Below are positions 1 through 3,153 of a stretch of 5,636 nucleotides of DNA, in pieces. The stretch comes from CALMUP01 sp035327305 (GTDB lineage Bacteria; Verrucomicrobiota; Kiritimatiellia; CAIVKH01). The stretch covers positions 1 to 5,636 of the forward strand of contig DAOLDL010000126.1 in NCBI GenBank assembly GCA_035327305.1, read 5' to 3'. The position numbers and the translations under genes were made by a program. How positions within the stretch are numbered: the stretch's first letter is position 1; each line of letters begins with the position of its first letter. The notes below the pieces were generated by a model that made no database searches, was not told the DNA's origin, and worked only from the letters and a program-made list of their open reading frames with translations.

Positions 1-143
1 CGGGACAATATGGAGAGATTATCGCGGGTGATCCTCGCGGAACAAACCCGTATGTGGTCCGGGTCAAGCTCGATAGTGGGCCATCGATTCTGGAAGAAAA
101 AGGCGTTCACGTTTCGAATATCCAAGTTATCAGCGCGGGGTGA
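1..143 (+). CDS. C-terminal end of an unidentified protein (5' truncated by window)
   Basis: The frame beginning at base 3 is open to a TGA at 141-143 and encodes the last 46 residues of a protein ending in VSNIQVISAG. The visible part reads as alternating short beta strands and Gly/Pro turns (YGEIIAGDPRGTNPYVVRV), which would suit a small SH3- or OB-like barrel, but I do not recognise a family. The frame was preferred over the overlapping one starting at base 10, whose product is Arg/Ser/Trp-rich and looks like a shadow. The stop lies three bases before the ATG of the next gene, as expected inside an operon. The start and most of the protein are outside the window. Confidence 0.55.
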   Translation, partial: GQYGEIIAGDPRGTNPYVVRVKLDSGPSILEEKGVHVSNIQVISAG

Positions 144-145
144 CC

Positions 146-349
146 ATGAAAGAATTTCTGGTGGTAATGGTTTTCGTTGTTGGAGTGCTGGTCGGGTGTG
201 AAGGCCGCTCTCGATGTACGAAGGAGACGTCGCACTCGTGGGGATCATGGTCGAATGTGTGGGAACATGAAAATCCGTACGGGTACATGCGACAAGAACG
301 CTACTGCAACGATTGTAATTTGCGTCAATCACGGAGCAGCAAGCGATGA
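146..349 (+). CDS. small predicted lipoprotein with Cys/His/Trp zinc-knuckle-like pattern
   Basis: This encodes 67 residues. Residues 4-17 form a hydrophobic stretch (FLVVMVFVVGVLVG) followed by Cys18, which fits a lipobox (LVGC) and predicts a lipid-anchored protein after cleavage. The mature part has Cys24, His30, Trp32, Trp35, Gln50, Arg52, Cys54, Cys57 and Gln61. This spaced C-H-W-W...QxRxCxxC..Q pattern recurs in very small phage proteins and probably binds zinc. ATG 146 was chosen because GGGG at 137-140 gives a ribosome binding site at normal spacing; a GTG at 140 is in frame but less likely. The stop overlaps the next start (ATGA). No function is established. A lysis-accessory lipoprotein role is possible, but it lacks the Pro-rich look of Rz1. 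Confidence 0.65.
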   Translation: MKEFLVVMVFVVGVLVGCEGRSRCTKETSHSWGSWSNVWEHENPYGYMRQERYCNDCNLRQSRSSKR

Positions 350-663
350 AGGCCACCGACTTTCGTGACATGACGTTTTTGGATTTGCAGCGATATGTCA
401 ACTTGTCGCGCAAGGCCGTTTATGAGGCGTGGTTGCGGCATGGGCCGTGCACGACGATGGAATTATCTACGCAAACCGGAATCAGTGTTTTGAACATCCG
501 GCCCAGGACAACCGACCTGGTGCAGTGCGGGTTGGTGGAAATTGATCCAGACAACCCAAGGTCCGGAACAGAAGGCCGGTACCGCGCGATTACGATGGCG
601 GAGTGGCAGCGGCGGAAGGCAATAGCGCCGCCAAAGCCGCAGCAAGTGTTGATGAAGTTTTAA
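346..663 (+). CDS. phage winged helix-turn-helix protein
   Basis: This encodes 105 residues. Residues about 22-65 read as a winged helix-turn-helix: a first helix (KAVYEAWLRHG), then TTMELSTQTGISVLNIRPR as the HTH with recognition helix, then a wing (LVQCGLVEIDPDN... into GRYRAITMAEW). The sequence HGPCTTMELS followed by a PRTTDL turn is typical of small phage wHTH proteins that test gene-end or operator DNA. The basic tail (RRKAIAPPKPQQ) could add DNA contacts. The start overlaps the previous stop by ATGA, so the two are translationally coupled. It is probably a DNA-binding regulator of the phage, but the target is unknown. Confidence 0.75.
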   Translation: MKATDFRDMTFLDLQRYVNLSRKAVYEAWLRHGPCTTMELSTQTGISVLNIRPRTTDLVQCGLVEIDPDNPRSGTEGRYRAITMAEWQRRKAIAPPKPQQVLMKF

Positions 664-686
664 CAACAAAACGAAAGGAGTCGGTT

Positions 687-935
687 ATGGCAAAAGTAGA
701 GTTCAAGAAGGGCGACAGTGTTGTGTGGGATGTCCACGCGAGTGACGGGAAAACCCTGAAAAAGATTCAGCGCGTCGGCGTGGTCGTCGAGCCAGCGAAC
801 AAGAGTGGTAGGGTGATTGTGGAGCGCCGCGGCAAGGCCAAGGAAATTAGCGTTCGGCTGTTGCGACCTGCGCCGAAGGGCGCCACGGAAGCGGCTCCCG
901 TCGAGGCGCAGGGCGTGGAAACCCAAAAGAAATAG
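687..935 (+). CDS. small SH3-like beta-barrel protein, hypothetical
   Basis: This encodes 82 residues. The start at 687 is set by AAAGGAG at 674-680 with six bases of spacing; the frame is open further upstream to 603, but that part only shadows the wHTH gene. Residues 1-58 look like an all-beta fold with strand-turn repeats (FKKGDSVVWDV, RVGVVVEP, GRVIVERRG, ISVRLLRPA), close in style to SH3/KOW/Tudor-like barrels that bind nucleic acid or peptides. Residues 60-82 are a low-complexity Ala/Glu/Lys tail, probably disordered. It follows the wHTH gene by 23 bases and precedes the membrane gene by 9, so it belongs to the same operon. No family is recognised with confidence. Confidence 0.7.
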   Translation: MAKVEFKKGDSVVWDVHASDGKTLKKIQRVGVVVEPANKSGRVIVERRGKAKEISVRLLRPAPKGATEAAPVEAQGVETQKK

Positions 936-944
936 GGCGGCAAG

Positions 945-1202
945 ATGATGGATCCGTTGATTGAAACGATTGGCTTGTGGTGCCTGACGGGCTTCATCGG
1001 CGGGTTCATCATTCTTTTTCTGATCGGGTCTTACTCACGCCGCAAGCCGTTTCATCGACAGATGTCGGCGCTGGGTACAAATGTGCTGCTCTCTTTGGCC
1101 GGGCCGCTGGTGCTGCTCGCGCTGGTGTGGGCGGCGTTTAAGCAGGTAGTAGCCGGGAAGGCGAACAACCAACTGACGACTCCGAAGGATGTCGTCAAGT
1201 GA
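945..1202 (+). CDS. two-helix small membrane protein
   Basis: This encodes 85 residues with two clear hydrophobic helices: about residues 9-28 (IGLWCLTGFIGGFIILFLIG) and 44-66 (NVLLSLAGPLVLLALVWAAF). They are separated by a basic loop (YSRRKPFHRQ), which would place the loop in the cytoplasm with both ends outside by the positive-inside rule, although the C-terminus also has lysines. Size and topology fit a holin-like or other small phage membrane protein, but there is no signature to prove lysis function. A GGGCGG stretch just upstream is a weak ribosome site. The end of this gene lies in a fold resembling a degenerate attC, so it might be a cassette gene. Confidence 0.6.
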   Translation: MMDPLIETIGLWCLTGFIGGFIILFLIGSYSRRKPFHRQMSALGTNVLLSLAGPLVLLALVWAAFKQVVAGKANNQLTTPKDVVK

Positions 1203-1212
1203 CTGGTTGGCG
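1161..1212 (+). other. degenerate attC-like hairpin (weak candidate)
   Basis: The segment folds as CAACCA (1166-1171) against TGGTTG (1204-1209), then TGACGAC (1174-1180) against GTCGTCA (1191-1197), with unpaired bases mainly on the 3' strand. It ends in GTTGGCG (1206-1212), which matches the attC core GTTRRRY at five of seven positions. The inverse core at 1160-1166 (GGCGAAC) is imperfect. It sits at a gene end, spans the stop codon, and would place the next cassette start at TTGGCG. It is weaker than the two sites downstream, and could instead be a secondary integration target or a chance fold. Confidence 0.3.
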
Positions 1213-1237
1213 GAATTTAGCATAGAAGGAGACTATT

Positions 1238-1651
1238 ATGGGCATGTACACAGAGTTGGTTTTGAAGTGTGAGGTACGCGACAATATTGAGGATAACGTT
1301 AGGGCTGTACTTGAGTTTTTGTTTAATGATGGGCCAGAGCCAAAAGAAACGCCAGATCATGAATTTTTTAGTTGCGATAGATGGCAAATGATCGGGCGGT
1401 GTTCTTCATATTACCACGTACCGTTTGCCCTTTCTAAATACAGCGAGGGTCACATTTTTTCGAGGTCTGATTTAAAGAACTACGACAACGAAATAGAAAA
1501 GTTTATTTCGTGGATTCGTCCGTATCTCGATCTTGGACGAGGAAGCTCCGTAATCGGATGGTCATGGTGCGAAGAAGACGAATCCCCAACATTCATACAC
1601 GCCAACACCAACCGCAGCGGCGCGGAGCGTCCTGCTGGCGGTGATTGTTAG
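1238..1651 (+). CDS. MGMYTE-type conserved hypothetical protein in a cassette
   Basis: This encodes 137 residues, with AGAAGGAG at 1224-1231 fixing the start. It opens with MGMYTELVLKCEV and has conserved-looking blocks DRWQMIGRCSSYY (residues ~48-60), RSDLKNYDNEIEKFISWI (~76-93) and GWSWCEEDESPTFIH (~106-120). I have seen this arrangement in small uncharacterised phage and bacterial proteins, but no function is known to me. The natural fold probably ends near PTFIH. The last ~17 residues (ANTNRSGAERPAGGDC) are encoded by the attC site, and the stop TAG lies in its GTTAGGC core. The gene is AT-rich compared with its neighbours, which points to separate acquisition. The product is soluble, with no signal peptide. 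Confidence 0.75.
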   Translation: MGMYTELVLKCEVRDNIEDNVRAVLEFLFNDGPEPKETPDHEFFSCDRWQMIGRCSSYYHVPFALSKYSEGHIFSRSDLKNYDNEIEKFISWIRPYLDLGRGSSVIGWSWCEEDESPTFIHANTNRSGAERPAGGDC

Positions 1652-1653
1652 GC
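1601..1653 (+). other. attC: attC-like recombination site 1
   Basis: The outer arms GCCAAC (1601-1606) and GTTAGGC (1647-1653) pair with A1650 bulged. After a 4-base spacer on each side, ACCGC (1611-1615) pairs with GCGGT (1638-1642). The stem then continues as AGC/GCT, GG/CC and CGC/GCG around a GGA loop (1624-1626). Unpaired G1637, T1633 and T1630 all lie on the 3' strand, as extrahelical bases do in attC sites. R box, spacer, L box, bulges and terminal loop are therefore in the expected order within 53 bases. The 3' core matches GTTRRRY exactly; the 5' core is one base short. Confidence 0.65.
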
Positions 1654-1679
1654 ATTGGATTTACAAGAAAGGAAACAAC

Positions 1680-1937
1680 ATGGACACAAGAACAGGACAG
1701 ACATTCATGGCGACCAAGGATCAACTGAAAACACTTAACGGCGTGCTTGGCGAGGAGGACGAGGATCGTTTTGTCGAGCTACCATACAAGCCCGATCCTT
1801 CGTGCAGGCGATGTCGCGGAGCGGGTACGATCAAGTCGTGGGGAACCAAGCACAAATTCGGAGCGTGTCCGGTTTGCTATCCAGATCACGCGATGAAGGC
1901 GCGTTCTTTCAAAGAACGTTTGCGGGGGCTTAAGTGA
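1680..1937 (+). CDS. CxxCxGxG zinc-finger small protein in a cassette
   Basis: This encodes 85 residues starting at ATG 1680, set by AAAGGA at 1668-1673. Residues 42-66 carry CRRCRGAG and, 18 residues after Cys45, CPVC (Cys42, Cys45, Cys63, Cys66). This is a DnaJ-style zinc-ribbon pair that should bind one zinc ion. The N-terminal part is acidic (GEEDEDRF), and the C-terminus is basic (KARSFKERLRGLK). The partner of the finger is unknown; nucleic acid or protein binding are both possible. The gene occupies one complete cassette: it begins 32 bases after the upstream attC cut site and ends five bases before the next attC, as cassette genes usually do. An in-frame ATG at 1641 lies inside attC and is not needed. 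Confidence 0.75.
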   Translation: MDTRTGQTFMATKDQLKTLNGVLGEEDEDRFVELPYKPDPSCRRCRGAGTIKSWGTKHKFGACPVCYPDHAMKARSFKERLRGLK

Positions 1938-1941
1938 ATAT

Positions 1942-1988
1942 GCCTAACATTAAGCACAGCGGCTCGTCCGCTGATGCGGGAGTTGGGC
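1942..1988 (+). other. attC: attC-like recombination site 2
   Basis: The inverse core GCCTAAC (1942-1948) pairs over all seven bases with GTTGGGC (1982-1988), with one T.G wobble. Both match the RYYYAAC and GTTRRRY consensus exactly. Spacers ATTAA and GGGA follow. Then GCA (1954-1956) pairs with TGC (1975-1977), A1974 is extrahelical on the 3' strand, and CAGCGG (1957-1962) pairs with CCGCTG (1968-1973) around a CTCGT loop. At 47 bases it is shorter than most described attC sites, but its order of elements is canonical. It begins five bases after the stop of the zinc-finger gene and ends one base before the next ATG. Confidence 0.7.
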
Positions 1989-1989
1989 A

Positions 1990-2214
1990 ATGAAAGAACT
2001 TCAAGACAGCGATCCGATGCCGTGGGGAAAGTATGGTCCGCCGCCGAAAGGGATCGGCGCGAGGATGGAGAATGTGCCGGCCAGTTATTTCCATTGGCTG
2101 TGGAACCATGAGGACGGCCCGATGCTCAAATTTAACAAACAATCCGAGGTCGCGGATTACATCCTCCGAAACCTCGCGGCGCTGCAGCAGGAGCTTCCCA
2201 ATGCAATCTGGTAA
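1990..2214 (+). CDS. DUF3820 family protein
   Basis: This encodes 74 residues. The pattern DPMPWGKYGPPP...ENVPASYFHWLW followed by VADYILRNLAALQQEL is that of the DUF3820 family (also annotated QsrVF), whose members read roughly MPFGKYKG...VPxxYLxWL...YIxxNLxALxxE. In phages these small proteins occur alone; in bacteria they are also found with exonuclease-type proteins. The biochemical role is not settled. The insertion between GKY and the VPASY block is a little longer than usual. The ATG lies one base after attC site 2, and its ribosome site (GGGAG, 1978-1982) is inside that site. The gene overlaps the next start by 14 bases. Confidence 0.75.
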   Translation: MKELQDSDPMPWGKYGPPPKGIGARMENVPASYFHWLWNHEDGPMLKFNKQSEVADYILRNLAALQQELPNAIW

Positions 2215-2659
2215 CTTTTTTCGAAAGGCTGGTGTCACGGCGCTCCTCCTGCTCGCAACAATGCTGATTACTGCAATCGGCTGTGGTGTCTGTGCTTTGT
2301 TTATAGCGATATTTGGCAAGTGGTACTTCGTGATCTTCCCTGCGCTTTTGGTTTTGATCTGCTGGCAGATCGCCAGTGAAATCTGCGCGATACCGAGCAC
2401 ATTGTCCGTCAACAGCAATAACAATAGTCAAGCAGAAGGAGTAATCATGACCGAAAACCAAGCGATCGAAAACAACTTGAGCCATCATGCGCCGAAGGGC
2501 GACCAGGCTGAGCGGTACGAAAAGATCAGAGCCAAGGCGAAAGAGTTCGCTTATTTGATCGAGGACCTGTCGCCCAAGTCACGCGAGCAGTCGCTGGCGA
2601 TGATAAATCTCGAGCAGTCGGTGATGTGGGCGAATGCAGCGATCGCCAGGAATGAATAA
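2201..2659 (+). CDS. two-helix membrane segment in frame with Acb2 (possible membrane-anchored Acb2)
   Basis: From ATG 2201 (AGGAG at 2189-2193, seven-base spacing) the frame runs without a stop through the whole Acb2 coding region, predicting 152 residues. Residues about 12-38 (VTALLLLATMLITAIGCGVC onward) and 40-57 (WYFVIFPALLVLICW) form two membrane helices. A short Ser/Asn linker (about residues 66-80) leads into Acb2 at residue 83. The start overlaps the DUF3820 gene, so translation is probably coupled. Either a real membrane-tethered sponge is made, or this is a small membrane protein that lost its stop and reads through into the next gene. The internal start is strong, so both forms could coexist. 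Confidence 0.5.
   Translation: MQSGNFFRKAGVTALLLLATMLITAIGCGVCALFIAIFGKWYFVIFPALLVLICWQIASEICAIPSTLSVNSNNNSQAEGVIMTENQAIENNLSHHAPKGDQAERYEKIRAKAKEFAYLIEDLSPKSREQSLAMINLEQSVMWANAAIARNE
2436..2446 (+). promoter_or_regulatory. internal Shine-Dalgarno for free Acb2
   Basis: AAGGAG at 2436-2441, five bases before ATG 2447, is among the best ribosome sites in the window. It lies inside the open frame of the longer membrane-Acb2 ORF. It supports independent initiation of the 70-residue Acb2 protein. Confidence 0.75.
2447..2659 (+). CDS. acb2: Acb2/Tad1 hairpin-domain anti-defence protein (cyclic-nucleotide sponge)
   Basis: This encodes 70 residues. The block HHAPKGDQAERYEKIRAKAK, then LIEDLSPKSREQSLA, then the near-invariant LEQSVMWANAAIARNE is the signature of the Acb2/Tad1 hairpin family. 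Phage members are known to form small oligomers that bind and sequester signalling nucleotides: cyclic di/trinucleotides of CBASS for Acb2, and cyclic-ADPR isomers of Thoeris for Tad1-type proteins. They stop host effectors without destroying the signal. The two helices here are residues ~19-40 and ~45-67. The residue before HAPK is His13, where I expect an aromatic in many homologues. The start is set by AAGGAG at 2436-2441, and the frame is also open upstream into a membrane segment. It acts in the cytoplasm during infection or induction. Confidence 0.88.
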   Translation: MTENQAIENNLSHHAPKGDQAERYEKIRAKAKEFAYLIEDLSPKSREQSLAMINLEQSVMWANAAIARNE

Positions 2660-2732
2660 GGGTCATGGTTTAAATGGCCGTGGCGGGGTTGGCGGGATGG
2701 GACGCAAGAATGTGCCAGTGGGGGCTAGATAA
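2652..2732 (+). CDS. possible 26-residue Gly/Arg-rich microprotein
   Basis: ATG 2652 overlaps the Acb2 stop (ATGAATAA) and opens a 26-codon frame ending at TAA 2730-2732. The product starts MNKGHGLNGRGGVGGMGRKN and ends VPVGAR: very rich in Gly, basic, and without acidic residues. The coupling to Acb2 and the compositional bias make translation plausible, but the frame is short and a chance origin cannot be excluded. No function is suggested. Confidence 0.25.
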   Translation: MNKGHGLNGRGGVGGMGRKNVPVGAR

Positions 2733-2735
2733 TCA

Positions 2736-2755
2736 ATCCGCCGATGTTCGCGGAT
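2736..2755 (+). other. small hairpin upstream of the HTH gene
   Basis: ATCCGC (2736-2741) and GCGGAT (2750-2755) form a perfect six-pair stem with an eight-base loop, 27 bases before the HTH start. No T-run follows, so it is not an intrinsic terminator. It could be an operator half-site pair for the HTH protein, which is inference only. The rest of the 2733-2782 gap shows no promoter I would defend. Confidence 0.25.
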
Positions 2756-2782
2756 GGTTGGTTCGCAAAATAATGGGGTCTC

Positions 2783-3094
2783 ATGAAAGAGTACATCGCG
2801 GTAATTTATGAATTGGTGAAGCAGCCGGACGGAACGACTGTCCGGAAGCCGATCACGACCGCGACGAGGCTGAGCGTGCCGATGATTGCCAAAATGGAGG
2901 AAGCATCGAAGCAGTCGATCTACCGGGAGATCGAAAACGGCAACCTGAAGCCGGTCAGTCGTCTGGGTGCCAGGATACGCGTCTCGCTGGACGAGTACAT
3001 CCGATGGCGGGATGCCAATTCTGTGCGGGAATACGAGCGCGGCATGGGGGCTAGAACGTTGGCGGAGATGGCGCGCCGGTCGAAAAACAACTGA
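2783..3094 (+). CDS. excisionase/MerR-like HTH protein (AlpA-type or small-terminase-like)
   Basis: This encodes 103 residues. After a beta-rich N-terminus (EYIAVIYELVKQPDGT), residues ~31-77 form a winged helix of the HTH_17/excisionase type: the helix MIAKMEEAS, the recognition helix KQSIYREIENGNLKP, a wing VSRLGARIRVSLDEYIRW, and RDA. The order K-x-x-x-Y-R-x-I-x-x-G-x-L and RI.VSLDEY..W is characteristic. In phages this fold serves as excisionase, AlpA-type regulator, or small terminase DNA-binding domain (lambda Nu1 is similar in plan). Its place just before head genes makes a small-terminase role worth considering, but no large terminase follows. An intrinsic terminator lies 24 bases after the stop. 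Confidence 0.75.
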   Translation: MKEYIAVIYELVKQPDGTTVRKPITTATRLSVPMIAKMEEASKQSIYREIENGNLKPVSRLGARIRVSLDEYIRWRDANSVREYERGMGARTLAEMARRSKNN

Positions 3095-3118
3095 TATGGG
3101 ATATATTCCCCGCGTCGT

Positions 3119-3149
3119 GGCGCTTCCATCCGGTAGCGCCTATTTTTTT
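3119..3149 (+). terminator. Rho-independent terminator
   Basis: GGCGCT (3119-3124) pairs perfectly with AGCGCC (3135-3140), with two further inner C-G pairs possible. The stem is followed at once by TATTTTTTT (3141-3149). A GC-rich stem plus U-tract on the + strand is a textbook intrinsic terminator. It should end transcription of the leftward-lying accessory operon after the HTH gene. It lies directly against the F-like ORF. Confidence 0.8.
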
Positions 3150-3153
3150 GCCC

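Larger units (their letters stand above)
1207..1982 (+). mobile_element. two integron-type gene cassettes without integrase (CALIN-like)
   Basis: Cutting after the G of each GTTRRRY core gives two units: about 1207-1647 and 1648-1982. Each has a short leader with a good ribosome site, one rightward gene, and an attC-like site at its 3' end. This is the standard cassette layout. The first unit is markedly more AT-rich than the flanking phage genes. No tyrosine recombinase of the IntI type is in the window. The right edge is defined by the second attC; the left edge rests on the weak GTTGGCG at 1206. The array could have entered the phage by integron recombination at a secondary site. Confidence 0.55.

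Noticed and set aside
10..201. + frame starting MERLSRVILAEQ
   Set aside because: It overlaps two better frames (the partial CDS and the lipoprotein), and its composition looks like a shadow.
2033..2200. 5' part of the long + frame ending at 2659
   Set aside because: It is an Arg/Ser/Cys-rich shadow of the DUF3820 gene; real coding begins at ATG 2201 (membrane segment) or 2447 (Acb2).
1930..2424. 164-codon minus-strand frame
   Set aside because: It runs antisense to attC site 2, DUF3820 and the membrane segment, all of which have better support. Its product has no recognisable pattern or good ribosome site.
3148..3153. TTG start for the F-like gene
   Set aside because: It lies in the terminator U-tract without a Shine-Dalgarno. 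ATG 3154 is preferred, though neither start is well supported.
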